27,449 nt of DNA from JAYPEY01 sp047618185 (GTDB lineage Bacteria; Verrucomicrobiota; Verrucomicrobiia; Limisphaerales; JAYPEY01): positions 1 to 27,449 of the forward strand of contig JBLHKZ010000044.1 in assembly GCA_047618185.1 (NCBI GenBank). The letters run 5' to 3'. Position numbers and translations under genes: made by a program. Positions 17,454-25,344 of this stretch are shown piece by piece; position 1 is the first letter of the stretch; each line of letters opens with the position of its first letter. A model generated the notes under the pieces. The model was not told where the DNA came from. It ran no database searches and saw only the letters and a program-made list of their open reading frames with translations.

Positions 17454-17642
17454 AATCCCAACGGGGTTGTGTCACTTCAATCCCGCAGTATGACGTGTGT
17501 GGGAACGTAAAGCGAATCGGGGGATTTGATGCGTCGCTGGGGATTGGCGCAACCCCGGTGGGCTTGAAATACTCTTGGACAGTTGACTCAGGGTAAGTCG
17601 TTCCTCCCAACGCTGGGCTTTGTGTCGTAATCCCTTTGGGAT
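17454..17642. repeat. Degenerate dispersed intergenic repeat with CCCAACGGGG hairpins
   Basis: This stretch before polA has several related short inverted motifs: TCCCAACGGGGTTGTGT (17456-17472), GCAACCCCGGTGGGCTTGA (17549-17567), CCCAACGCTGGGCTTTGTG (17606-17624) and TCCCTTTGGGA (17631-17641). They match the style of a repeat family I recall from Verrucomicrobia and Planctomycetes intergenic DNA, in which CAACCCCGTTGGGGTTG-like arms alternate with CCCAACGCTGGGCTTT. Mutations make it look decayed. The rest of the 384-bp gap (17365-17748) holds no gene; the polA promoter should lie in its last 100 bases, but no convincing sigma70 pair was found. Confidence 0.45.
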
Positions 17643-17748
17643 AAAACGCGCTCGTTCCTTAATGGGCGGGAAAACCAGAGCCGTTTGGCGACCCTGCCGC
17701 CAATTGAAATTGGTGGGCGGTTTCGCGGGTTTCGAGTAGCTTCTCGCG

Positions 17749-20529
17749 ATGCCGAAAAAACTGTTTCTGCTCGATGGAATGGCGCTCGTCTACCGGGCGC
17801 ACTTCGCGTTGATTCGCAGTCCGATCTTCACGTCGACCGGCGTGAATGCCTCGGCGCTGTATGGCTTCATCAACACGTTGCTGGACATTCTCGCGCGACG
17901 CGAGCCGACCCATCTGGCGGTGGCCTTCGACACTTCCGCGCCCACACAACGGCACGAATATTTTCCGGAATACAAGGCCCAGCGAGAGGAGATGCCCGAG
18001 GAACTGCGCGCGGCGATTCCGAATGTCGTTCGCATGCTGGAGGCGTTCAATATTCCCGTTCTCAAGCTCGACGGCTACGAGGCTGACGACATCATCGGCA
18101 CGCTGGCCCGTCGCGCCGAGAAGGACGATTTCGAGACCTACATGGTCACTCCGGACAAGGATTTCAGCCAGCTGGTGTCGGACAAGATTTTCCTTTACCG
18201 CCCCGGTCGCATGGGCGCGGATTCCGAGATCCTCGGCGTCCCGGAAGTGCTCGAGAAATGGGGCATCAAGCGGATTGACCAGGTCATTGAAATCCAGGGG
18301 TTGCAGGGAGATTCGGTCGACAACATTCCCGGTGTGCCGGGCATCGGGCCCAAGACCGCGCAGAAACTCATCGCGGAATTCGATACGATTGAAAATCTGC
18401 TTAAGAACACCGACAAGCTGAAGGGCAAGCAGAAGGAGCGGGTGGAGGAGCACAAGGAGCAGGCGCTTCTCTCCAAGAAACTTGCGCGCATCATCATCGA
18501 CGTGCCGATTGATGCGGATTTCGACGCGTTCAAGCTGGGCGATCGCGACGATGAAAAGTTGAAGGCAATTTGTGTGGAGTTTGAATTCAACGCGATCGGC
18601 CGGCGGCTGTTTGGCGCGGATTTTAAGGCCGGACGGGGCGGCGCGTCGGGCAAGGCATCGGAGGCCGGTTCAGGGGCGGCGTCGGGCGATTCCGAGGCTG
18701 TTGTCGCGGTGGATCACAAGACCATCGCGGACGTCGAACATGACTACAAACTCGTCGTGAAGCCTCATGAGCGCGCCGAGTTGATTGCGAAATTGAGCAA
18801 ATTAAAATCGTTCTGTTTCGACACGGAAACGACCGGTCTCGACTGCAAAAGCGCGCGGCTTGTCGGCATTTCTTTTTCCTTCGAGGCGCACCAGGGTTTC
18901 TATGTCGCGCTTTGCGGCGATTCGAAAGAGATTGCGGCGACGCTGGAGGAGTTCCGTCCGTTGCTGGAGGACGAGTCGATCGAGAAGGTGGGACACAACT
19001 TGAAATACGATCTCAGCGTGCTCAAGTGGCACGGCTTCGAGGTGCGTGGCAAGTTATTCGACACGATGCTGGTTCACAGTCTGATCGAGGCCGACCAGAG
19101 GCATGGGATGGACTACCTGGCGGAGGTCTATCTTGGCTATTCCCCGATTCCGATTTCCAAGTTGATTGGCGAGAAAGGCTCGGACCAGATGAGCATGGCG
19201 CTCGTGCCTTTGGAGGAATTGGCGGCGTATGCGACGGAGGACGCGGACATCACTTGGCAGTTGCGCGCGAAGCTGGAGCCGCTGCTCAAAGAAAGCGGGC
19301 AGGAGCGCGTGTATTACGATGTCGAGGCGCCGCTTGTGCCAGTGTTGGTGGACATGGAGCACGAAGGCGTGCGCATCGACGCCGAGGCGTTGGCGGGGTT
19401 TTCCGTCGAACTCGGCGAGCATATCGAGCGTTATCGCGCCGAGATCCACGAGCTGGCGGGCGTGGAGTTTAATCTGAATTCGCCCAAGCAACTGGGTGAA
19501 ATTCTGTTTGATAAACTCAAGCTTTCGGACAAACCCAAGAAGACCAAGACCGGGCAATACACGACCAACGAGCAGACGCTGCTGACCTTGGCCGGTCGCC
19601 ACGAGATCGTGCAGCGTATTCTGGACTACCGCGCCGCCACGAAGCTCAAGTCCACCTATGTCGACGCCCTTCCCGCCGCAATCTGGTCGCGCACGAACCG
19701 AGTTCACACGACCTACAACCAGGCGGTCACGGCGACCGGCAGATTGCAGTCGCAGAATCCGAACCTGCAGAACATCCCGATTCGCACCGAGATGGGGCGC
19801 GAGATTCGCAAGGCCTTTGTCGCGCGCGATGAGCATTACACCTTGCTGGCGGCGGACTACTCGCAGATCGAACTGCGCATCATCGCCGCGATCAGCCGAG
19901 ACAAGGGCATGCTCGAAGCCTTTGAAAAGGGTCACGACATTCACTCGGCGACGGCCGCCAAAGTGTTTGGAGTTGAGCTGGAAGATGTCGAAACGGACAT
20001 GCGGCGCAAGGCCAAGATGGTTAATTTCGGACTCGCCTATGGTATGTCCGCATTTGGGCTGGCGCAGCGATTGGGCATTCCGCGGCGCGAGGCGGCGGAC
20101 ATCATGGAGAATTACTTCGAGCAGTTTCCTGGCATGAAGAAGTTCATGAGCGACACGATCGAATTCGCTCAGAAGAACGGCTATGTGGAAACCGTCACGG
20201 GGCGCCGACGCTATCTGCGGGACATCAATTCAGGCAACGGCACGGTGCGAGCCGGCGCCGAACGTAACGCTATCAATGCGCCCATTCAGGGCGCGGCCGC
20301 CGACATGATCAAGATCGCCATGTCGGCGATCCATCGCGAATTGAGCGAGGGCGGCTACAAGACGAAGATGCTGTTGCAGGTGCATGACGAACTTGTCTTT
20401 GATCTGCATGAGGACGAAGTAGATCGGGTCAAGACGATGGTCGAGGAGAAGATGCGGATGGCAATCGAGCTGGATGTGCCGATCGTCGTCGAGATGGGCG
20501 TCGGCCGCACCTGGCTCGAGGCGCACTGA
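17749..20529 (+). CDS. polA: DNA polymerase I
   Basis: 926 residues, full three-domain enzyme for Okazaki fragment processing and repair. Residues about 1-290 are the 5'-3' exonuclease (FLLDGMALVYRAHFAL, YKAQREEMPEEL, DGYEADDIIGTLA, GVPGIGPKTAQKL). The 3'-5' proofreading domain keeps its acidic residues: D358 and E360 in FDTETTGLD, D421 in GHNLKYDLSVL and D498 in the YxxxD motif YATED. The polymerase domain has motif A DYSQIELRI (D703), motif B RRKAKMVNFGLAYGM and motif C QVHDELVFD (D880). The Gly/Ser/Ala-rich linker near residues 290-320 separates the exonucleases. Start at the ATG that gives MPKKLFLLDG; no ribosome site is seen. Confidence 0.98.
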   Translation: MPKKLFLLDGMALVYRAHFALIRSPIFTSTGVNASALYGFINTLLDILARREPTHLAVAFDTSAPTQRHEYFPEYKAQREEMPEELRAAIPNVVRMLEAFNIPVLKLDGYEADDIIGTLARRAEKDDFETYMVTPDKDFSQLVSDKIFLYRPGRMGADSEILGVPEVLEKWGIKRIDQVIEIQGLQGDSVDNIPGVPGIGPKTAQKLIAEFDTIENLLKNTDKLKGKQKERVEEHKEQALLSKKLARIIIDVPIDADFDAFKLGDRDDEKLKAICVEFEFNAIGRRLFGADFKAGRGGASGKASEAGSGAASGDSEAVVAVDHKTIADVEHDYKLVVKPHERAELIAKLSKLKSFCFDTETTGLDCKSARLVGISFSFEAHQGFYVALCGDSKEIAATLEEFRPLLEDESIEKVGHNLKYDLSVLKWHGFEVRGKLFDTMLVHSLIEADQRHGMDYLAEVYLGYSPIPISKLIGEKGSDQMSMALVPLEELAAYATEDADITWQLRAKLEPLLKESGQERVYYDVEAPLVPVLVDMEHEGVRIDAEALAGFSVELGEHIERYRAEIHELAGVEFNLNSPKQLGEILFDKLKLSDKPKKTKTGQYTTNEQTLLTLAGRHEIVQRILDYRAATKLKSTYVDALPAAIWSRTNRVHTTYNQAVTATGRLQSQNPNLQNIPIRTEMGREIRKAFVARDEHYTLLAADYSQIELRIIAAISRDKGMLEAFEKGHDIHSATAAKVFGVELEDVETDMRRKAKMVNFGLAYGMSAFGLAQRLGIPRREAADIMENYFEQFPGMKKFMSDTIEFAQKNGYVETVTGRRRYLRDINSGNGTVRAGAERNAINAPIQGAAADMIKIAMSAIHRELSEGGYKTKMLLQVHDELVFDLHEDEVDRVKTMVEEKMRMAIELDVPIVVEMGVGRTWLEAH

Positions 20530-20536
20530 TAGGTGG

Positions 20537-20579
20537 GCCGCCGAGGGCGGCGTCCGGAGCGCGAGGAAGGCGTCCTTCC
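20537..20579. repeat. Tandem GC-rich hairpin pair after polA
   Basis: Two perfect 6-bp hairpins with 3-nt loops stand close together just after the polA stop: GCCGCC-GAG-GGCGGC (20537-20551) and GGAAGG-CGT-CCTTCC (20565-20579). No T run follows, so this looks more like a REP-type palindromic element than an intrinsic terminator, although it could protect the 3' end of the polA mRNA. Confidence 0.5.
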
Positions 20580-20596
20580 GTCCCCTCCATTTGCGT

Positions 20597-20722
20597 TCGA
20601 GCGTGATGATCTGGTCTTTTGGTCCCGACCGCACGTCCGATCCCAATCTGCGCGCAGATGAAAAAGATCCCGGGACGATGAAGGGCAACGCGGACAATGT
20701 GCTTGGCTGGGTGGAGGATTAA
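20597..20722 (+). pseudogene. Remnant of a pseudopilin-like (type II secretion G-type) protein C-terminus
   Basis: In the gap between polA and ligA, one plus frame reads SSVMIWSFGPDR, then a DPNLRADEKDP stretch, and ends GNADNVLGWVED followed by TAA at 20720-20722. The pattern IWSFGPD...DN...W shortly before the stop is typical, as I recall, of the C-terminal ends of prepilin-type (GspG-like) proteins that are very numerous in Verrucomicrobia. No N-terminal methylation motif or start is present; upstream the frame runs into hairpin repeats and then the polA 3' end. It appears to be the last 40 or so codons of a lost gene. A chance match is possible. Confidence 0.45.
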
Positions 20723-22749
20723 CCTCCTACCATCGCCAGAAACTCCGCCTCGTCGATGATCTTCACACCGAGCTTTTCGGCCTTGGCGAGTTTGGAGCCG
20801 GCTTCTTCTCCCGCGAGCACGTAGTCGGTTTTCTTGCTGACGCTGGAGCTGGTCTTGCCGCCGCCGGCTTCGATTTTTGAAGAGGCGTCGCTGCGGGTGA
20901 GCGTCGGCAGGGATCCGGTGAGGACAAACACTTTTCCCGAGAATGGACCGGCGGCCTCCGCAGACTGATAGAGCGAGGATTCGAAATTTAGCCCGGTCTT
21001 GTCGAGACGCCGGATGATGTCCTTGTTTCGCCGGTCGCCATACCAATGGACGATCGTCCGTGCGATGACGTCGCCGATGTCCTCGATCTCGGTCAGTTGC
21101 TCGGCGGTTTGATCGAAGATGTCGCCGAGTCGCTTGAATTTTCGGCCGAGAGTTTTGGCGACACCGGCGCCGACGTGGAGGATGCCGAGCCCGAAAAGGA
21201 CGCGCCACATATCCTGCTTCTTGCTCGCTTCGAGGCCGTCGATGAAGTTCTGCGCGGACTTCTCGGCCATGCGTTCCAGGCTGGCGACTTCGGCCAGGGA
21301 AACGTCGTAGAGGTCCGCTACATTGTTCGCGAGGCTGCGGGCCACCAATTGCCCTACGAGAACTTCGCCGCCGCCTTCGATGTCCATCACTCCGCGCGAG
21401 CACCAATGTTCCAGCCGGCCGCAGATCTTCGCGGGGCAGTCGGCGTTCGGGCAGCGCCAATCGACGTTGTCGACCTCGGCGTTGTCGTTCGACGCCTTGG
21501 AGGCATTCGAGCCGCATTCCGGACACGTCGTGGGAAAAACAAACTCCTTTGAATCCGCGGGGCGCTTCTCGGTCACGACCCGCACGACGGCTGGGATGAT
21601 CTCGCCGGCTTTTTCGATGATGACGGCGTCGCCCTCGCGGATATCCTTGCGGCGGATCTCGTCCTCGTTGTGCAGCGTGGCCCGGCTGACTGTCGTGCCG
21701 GCGACGAGGACCGGCTCCAGCTCCGCAACGGGCGTCAGCTTCCCGGTGCGACCGACCTGGACGGTGATGGATTTCAAAAGTGTCTCGGCCTGCTCGGCGG
21801 CGTATTTGTAGGCCATGGCCCAACGCGGCGCCTTGGAGGTCACGCCGATGCGATCGCGCAGGGCGAAGCGGTTGAGCTTGAGGACGGCGCCGTCGGTTGC
21901 GTAGTCGAAGTCCCGCTTGATTCGGTCGAGTTCGTTGATCGCGTCGAGCAATTCTTCGACGGTCTTGCAGCGCCAGATGCGTTTGTGTGACTTGAATCCG
22001 AACAGGTTCAGGCCTTCGAACATCTCGAGCTGGGTTTGCGGATTCCATTCCTCGCCTTCGAGGCGGCCCAGTCCGTAGAAGATGACGTCGAGCGGGCGGG
22101 TCGCAACGTTCTTGGAGTCGAGCTGCTTGAGCGTGCCGGCAGTGGTGTTGCGCGGATTGGCGAAGACTGGTTCGCCGGCGGCCTCGCGCTCCTCGTTGAG
22201 CTTGTTGAATCCGGAATTGGTCATGAACGCCTCGCCCCGAACTTCGACCACGGTGGGCGCCTTGCCGGAGAGTTTCAGGGGGACGCTGCGAATCGTTTTC
22301 AAGTTGGCGGTGATGTCGTCGCCGGTCGCGCCGTCGCCGCGCGTTGCGCCGACGACAAACACGCCGTTCTCATAGCGCAGGTTCACCGCGACGCCGTCGA
22401 TCTTGGGCTCGACCGTCCATTCAAGCTCCTCCTCAGGCAGCAGCTTGGCGACGCGCTGAACGAATTCGCGGACCTCCTCCTGCGAGTAGGTGTTGTCCAG
22501 GCTCATCATCGGCACGGCGTGCTGCACCGAGGCGAATTCATCCAGGGGGGCGCCACCGACGCGCTGGCTGGGCGAGTCGGGCGTGTTCAGTTCGGGGAGT
22601 TCGTTTTCAAGATCGAGCAGGTCGCGATAGAGGCGATCGTATTCGTGGTCGTTGATCGTGGGTTGGCCGAGCACGTAGTAGGCGTGGTCGTGGCCGCGGA
22701 TCAGGTCTGCAAGTTCGGCGTGGCGAAGGCGTTGTTCGTCGGGCGTCAT
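20719..22749 (-). CDS. ligA: NAD-dependent DNA ligase
   Basis: 676 residues, the standard LigA length. It seals nicks in replication and repair using NAD+. Order of domains: Ia (HDHAYYVLGQPTINDHEYD), nucleotidyltransferase with the adenylated lysine K116 in VEPKIDGVAV, OB fold (WAMAYKYAAEQAET, VQVGRTGKLTPVAEL, ATLHNEDEI), a Cys4 zinc finger (C409, C412, C433, C438), helix-hairpin-helix repeats and a C-terminal BRCT domain (about 595-676; GKVFVLTGSLPTLTR). All parts are intact. Convergent with polA; its TAA overlaps the pseudopilin remnant's stop in TTAA at 20719-20722. It is divergent from the GNAT-like membrane protein gene and likely shares a promoter region with it. Confidence 0.98.
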   Translation of the reverse strand: MTPDEQRLRHAELADLIRGHDHAYYVLGQPTINDHEYDRLYRDLLDLENELPELNTPDSPSQRVGGAPLDEFASVQHAVPMMSLDNTYSQEEVREFVQRVAKLLPEEELEWTVEPKIDGVAVNLRYENGVFVVGATRGDGATGDDITANLKTIRSVPLKLSGKAPTVVEVRGEAFMTNSGFNKLNEEREAAGEPVFANPRNTTAGTLKQLDSKNVATRPLDVIFYGLGRLEGEEWNPQTQLEMFEGLNLFGFKSHKRIWRCKTVEELLDAINELDRIKRDFDYATDGAVLKLNRFALRDRIGVTSKAPRWAMAYKYAAEQAETLLKSITVQVGRTGKLTPVAELEPVLVAGTTVSRATLHNEDEIRRKDIREGDAVIIEKAGEIIPAVVRVVTEKRPADSKEFVFPTTCPECGSNASKASNDNAEVDNVDWRCPNADCPAKICGRLEHWCSRGVMDIEGGGEVLVGQLVARSLANNVADLYDVSLAEVASLERMAEKSAQNFIDGLEASKKQDMWRVLFGLGILHVGAGVAKTLGRKFKRLGDIFDQTAEQLTEIEDIGDVIARTIVHWYGDRRNKDIIRRLDKTGLNFESSLYQSAEAAGPFSGKVFVLTGSLPTLTRSDASSKIEAGGGKTSSSVSKKTDYVLAGEEAGSKLAKAEKLGVKIIDEAEFLAMVGG

Positions 22750-22778
22750 GGAGTGTTCTTCGTGAATATTGGCGGGGG

Positions 22779-22823
22779 TTTCCGAAGCATCTTTTTATTG
22801 TATAGTGGCTTTGTCTGAGCCAA
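22779..22823. promoter_or_regulatory. Divergent promoter region with overlapping -10 elements
   Basis: The 74-bp gap between divergent ligA and the GNAT-like gene has the AT-rich core ATTGTATAGT. On the plus strand TATAGT (22801-22806) is a good -10 with TTTCCG (22779-22784) as a -35 at 16-nt spacing. On the minus strand TACAAT (22802-22797) is a good -10 with TTGGCT (22823-22818) at 15-nt spacing. The two -10 boxes overlap by two bases, so transcription in the two directions could be mutually exclusive. Confidence 0.45.
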
Positions 22824-23441
22824 ATGTTTTCCGCAATGAGTTCGTCTCAATTCAAGATTCGCCGCGCGCATATCGGCGATTTGCCCGATTTGCGCCCGCT
22901 CTGGCGCACGGCCGGCATTTACAGCCTCGAGCTGGAAAAGAGATTCACGGAATTCCAAATCGTCGTCAATGACGAGGCGCAGGTTGTCGCGGCGTTTGGC
23001 GTTGAGATCAAGAACAAGGATGCTCAGATCCACAGCGATGTGTATGCCGACACTGAAGGTCGCTCCAACCTTCGGGATCTGGTCTGGAAGCGGATCAAAA
23101 CCCTCGCTGAGAATCATGGACTGATCCGGCTTTGGGCGACGGTGGACGATTTCTGGCGCAATGTCGGCTTTGCGGAGCCGGATAAGAAGGCTCGGGATCG
23201 TGGGGGCGAGCTTTTCGGGGCGACCATGGAGCGGCGGCTGACGCTCCAGTTGCGGGACGAGGAGGATATGCACCTGATAGCGGAGACGCAGTTTGAAATG
23301 TTTCAGCAATCTTCGGTGGCGGAGCGTGAGCGCATTTTGGAACAAGGCAAGAATTACCGAAACATCGCCATTGCGATCGCCGGCCTCATCGTGATCGGCA
23401 TCCTGATTGCCGTGACGATCATGATGCTGCTCGGAAAGTGA
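22824..23441 (+). CDS. GNAT-fold protein with C-terminal membrane anchor
   Basis: 205 residues (201 if the ATG at 22836 is used). Residues about 10-120 look like a divergent N-acetyltransferase: FKIRRAHIGDLPDLRPLW at the N-terminus, then LRDLVWKRIKTLAENHGL and a late VDDFWRNVGFAEP, but the acetyl-CoA RxxGxG loop is replaced by EGRSNLRDL. A charged helical region (150-175) leads to one hydrophobic helix (about 178-203, GLIVIGILIAVTIMML) and the protein ends GK, so it is a tail-anchored membrane protein facing the cytoplasm. Function unknown; loss of the acetyl-CoA motif makes an enzymatic role uncertain. It is divergent from ligA and convergent with lipA, 18 bp apart. Confidence 0.82.
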   Translation: MFSAMSSSQFKIRRAHIGDLPDLRPLWRTAGIYSLELEKRFTEFQIVVNDEAQVVAAFGVEIKNKDAQIHSDVYADTEGRSNLRDLVWKRIKTLAENHGLIRLWATVDDFWRNVGFAEPDKKARDRGGELFGATMERRLTLQLRDEEDMHLIAETQFEMFQQSSVAERERILEQGKNYRNIAIAIAGLIVIGILIAVTIMMLLGK

Positions 23442-23459
23442 CGGGGGGATGGCGGAGTC

Positions 23460-24371
23460 TCACAGCGAAGGCTTGCCAACGCCGCCCTTCAGCAAGGGAG
23501 TGATTTCATCCGCGTGATAGGAGCTGCGCACCATGGGGCCGCTGGCGACATGGCCGAAGCCTTTTTCCTCTGCGATCTTTCCGTACTCGTCAAACTTTTC
23601 CGGCGTGACGAATTCCGCGACCGGGAGGTGTTTGAGCGTCGGTTGCAGGTATTGGCCCAAGGTCAGGATATCGCAGCGCGCCTCCCGTAAATCGTCCATC
23701 GCTTCGAGGAGCTCCGCTTCGGTCTCGCCCAGGCCGAGCATGACGCCGGACTTCGTGTAGATCGTGTCTCCTCCCCGATCCTTGACCTTGCGCAGCACGC
23801 TGAGCGAACGGTCGTACTTTGCCCGCGAGCGGACGGACGGCGTCAGTCGGCGCACGGTTTCGAGATTGTGGTTAAAGATCTCCGGCCGGGCTTCGAGCAC
23901 GCAGTCGATGGCGTCGTCCTTCTCGTTGAAATCCGGGACCAGGACTTCGATCACGATGCCGGGGCAGGCTGCGCGCACCGCTTCGATGGTTCGGCGAAAA
24001 TGTTCAGCGCCGCCGTCCTTCAAATCGTCGCGGGCAACGGCGGTGATGACGACGTGCTTGAGGCCCATGCGGCGCGTGGCTTCGGCGACCCGGTCTGGTT
24101 CGTCGGTCTCCAGCGGAAAGGGTTTGGATGTGTTGACCGCGCAGAATCCGCAGGCGCGAGTGCATCGATCGCCGGCGATCATGAAAGTCGCAGTGCCCTT
24201 GCTCCAGCACTCCCAATGATTTGGGCACTTGGCGCTCTCGCAGACCGTGTGGAGGCTGAGATCGTTCAGAAGGTTGCGCGTGCGCGCGAAGGTGTTCTGC
24301 GTGGGCAGTTTCAAGCGCAGCCATTCGGGAATGCGCTTGCGTGGCTGGATTGGCGTTTCTACGGCGGACAT
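23460..24371 (-). CDS. lipA: Lipoyl synthase
   Basis: 303 residues. Radical-SAM enzyme that inserts two sulfur atoms into octanoyl groups on lipoyl domains. The auxiliary cluster cysteines C44, C49 and C55 are in VCESAKCPNHWECW, and the radical-SAM cluster C70, C74 and C77 in DRCTRACGFC. Other family signatures are KHVVITAVARDDLKDGGA, NHNLETVRRL, KSGVMLGLGE, LTLGQYLQP and the C-terminal RSSYHAD with the conserved serine. Length and motifs are complete. No lipB is next to it. The glutaredoxin gene lies upstream on the same strand but is separated by 154 bp with a hairpin repeat, so lipA may have its own promoter. Confidence 0.97.
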   Translation of the reverse strand: MSAVETPIQPRKRIPEWLRLKLPTQNTFARTRNLLNDLSLHTVCESAKCPNHWECWSKGTATFMIAGDRCTRACGFCAVNTSKPFPLETDEPDRVAEATRRMGLKHVVITAVARDDLKDGGAEHFRRTIEAVRAACPGIVIEVLVPDFNEKDDAIDCVLEARPEIFNHNLETVRRLTPSVRSRAKYDRSLSVLRKVKDRGGDTIYTKSGVMLGLGETEAELLEAMDDLREARCDILTLGQYLQPTLKHLPVAEFVTPEKFDEYGKIAEEKGFGHVASGPMVRSSYHADEITPLLKGGVGKPSL

Positions 24372-24443
24372 ATTCGGAATTGTTGGGCCGCGATGGAATC
24401 AGGATGCGACCGTCGGGGCAATCATTCTCGTGAATTCTATTCA

Positions 24444-24506
24444 GCCGCGAAGAAGCACAAAAAAGGATTCCAGTGCATTTTGCGCTTTTTGTGCCTTCTT
24501 GCGGCC
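24444..24506. repeat. Imperfect inverted repeat (AAGAAGCACAAAAA type)
   Basis: Left arm 24444-24466 (GCCGCGAAGAAGCACAAAAA...) and right arm 24481-24506 (...TTTTTGTGCCTTCTTGCGG) can fold into a long imperfect stem. The motif matches the general form of CGCGAAGAAGCACAAAAAGCGC intergenic repeats that I recall from several bacterial phyla; a related string occurs at 25297-25332. Confidence 0.5.
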
Positions 24507-24525
24507 AATTCGTATTTTTTGACGT

Positions 24526-24786
24526 TTAGAATTCCACGTCGATCTTGCGGAGAAAGGCCTGTAGCTCGTCGGTGTCGAAATCCGCGAGAATCTCACCGTC
24601 GATGTCGATGGACGGCGCCATGCCCTGGCCAGTGAGATCGTGATGTTCCTTCGCGGCGGCGCGGTCGCTGGTGACATCCAGTTTCTCGTATTGGAAGCCG
24701 TGGTCGTCGAGCCAGGCGATGGCCTCGTGGCACCAACCGCAGGAGGGTTTGATGAAAAGTCGGATCTTGTCGGGTTTTGTTGCCAT
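24526..24786 (-). CDS. Glutaredoxin-family protein
   Basis: 86 residues with a thioredoxin fold: the redox motif CGWC (C16, C19) after strand IRLFIKPS, a cis-proline at P58 (GMAPSIDIDGEI) and helices matching small glutaredoxins. The usual Thr/Val before the cis-proline is Ala. It is probably a cytoplasmic glutathione-dependent disulfide reductase or a redox carrier; the partner is unknown. It lies 81 bp downstream of the cupin gene on the same strand. Confidence 0.92.
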   Translation of the reverse strand: MATKPDKIRLFIKPSCGWCHEAIAWLDDHGFQYEKLDVTSDRAAAKEHHDLTGQGMAPSIDIDGEILADFDTDELQAFLRKIDVEF

Positions 24787-24867
24787 AGGTGCTTTGTCAG
24801 TAGTCCGTCGTGAATCGTTCTTTGTGGGACGCCCGGTCGGGCTCGGTATTCTGAAGAAATAAGCGCA

Positions 24868-25239
24868 TCAACCCTCGCCTTCGGTGATCACGGTATCGCC
24901 ATGCTCGTAACAGGGAGCGCAACAGCAGAGCAGTCTCAGTGTCTCCTCGCCGGTGTTCCAGATCTTGTGTTTCTTCCCGGGCCGAATGGCGATCGCGTCG
25001 CCGACCTTCACGTCGCGGGTGTCGTCCTCGATGCGCATCCGGCCCTGCCCGTGAGTGATGTAGTAAATCTCCTCGGTCTTGTCGTGGTAATGCTCATCCG
25101 TGGCGCCGCCGACGGGGACGCGCGCCTCGGCCAGGCTCTGATTGGCGATCGCCGAGTTGCGATGGGCGAGCAGTTCGCGGATCTCTGAGCCGTCCTTGGT
25201 GATGAACGGCGAAGCGTCGGCGAGGTTGATGATGTCCAT
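24868..25239 (-). CDS. Small single-domain cupin protein
   Basis: 123 residues from the ATG at 25239 (MDIINLADASPF). The open frame extends upstream to 25953, but that part is antisense to the DJ-1 gene and is not credible. Cupin motif 1 is GGATDEHYHDKTEEIYYI (H50, H52, E56) and motif 2 contains RPGKKHKIWN (H91), so a single metal site is likely. The tail has the Cys-rich CCCAPCYEHGDT seen in small stand-alone cupins. Metal and substrate are unknown. A CCCGC-TTCG-GCGGG hairpin (25256-25269) lies in its short leader. Divergent from the DJ-1/PfpI gene. Confidence 0.9.
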   Translation of the reverse strand: MDIINLADASPFITKDGSEIRELLAHRNSAIANQSLAEARVPVGGATDEHYHDKTEEIYYITHGQGRMRIEDDTRDVKVGDAIAIRPGKKHKIWNTGEETLRLLCCCAPCYEHGDTVITEGEG

Positions 25240-25296
25240 GCGCGGAACAGTAGCGCCCGCTTCGGCGGGTTGCAAAGAGTGGAACATTTTCACCGA

Positions 25297-25332
25297 TGCG
25301 TTTTGCGCTTTGCGTCTTTTCCTCTTCGCGCT
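25297..25332. repeat. Half copy of the GCGCTTTTTG-type intergenic repeat
   Basis: TGCGTTTTGCGCTTTGCGTC followed by TTTTCCTCTTCGCGCT resembles the right arm of the element at 24481-24506 and sits in the 105-bp divergent gap between the cupin and DJ-1 genes. Confidence 0.4.
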
Positions 25333-25344
25333 TATGAATTCGCC

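Noticed and set aside
17450..17475. TTCGAATCC resembling a tRNA T-arm
   Set aside because: The flanking bases do not form a T stem and no acceptor, D or anticodon arm can be found; it belongs to the repeat region.
20429..22048. 539-residue minus-strand frame overlapping ligA
   Set aside because: It is an Arg/Pro-rich alternative frame of ligA without motifs.
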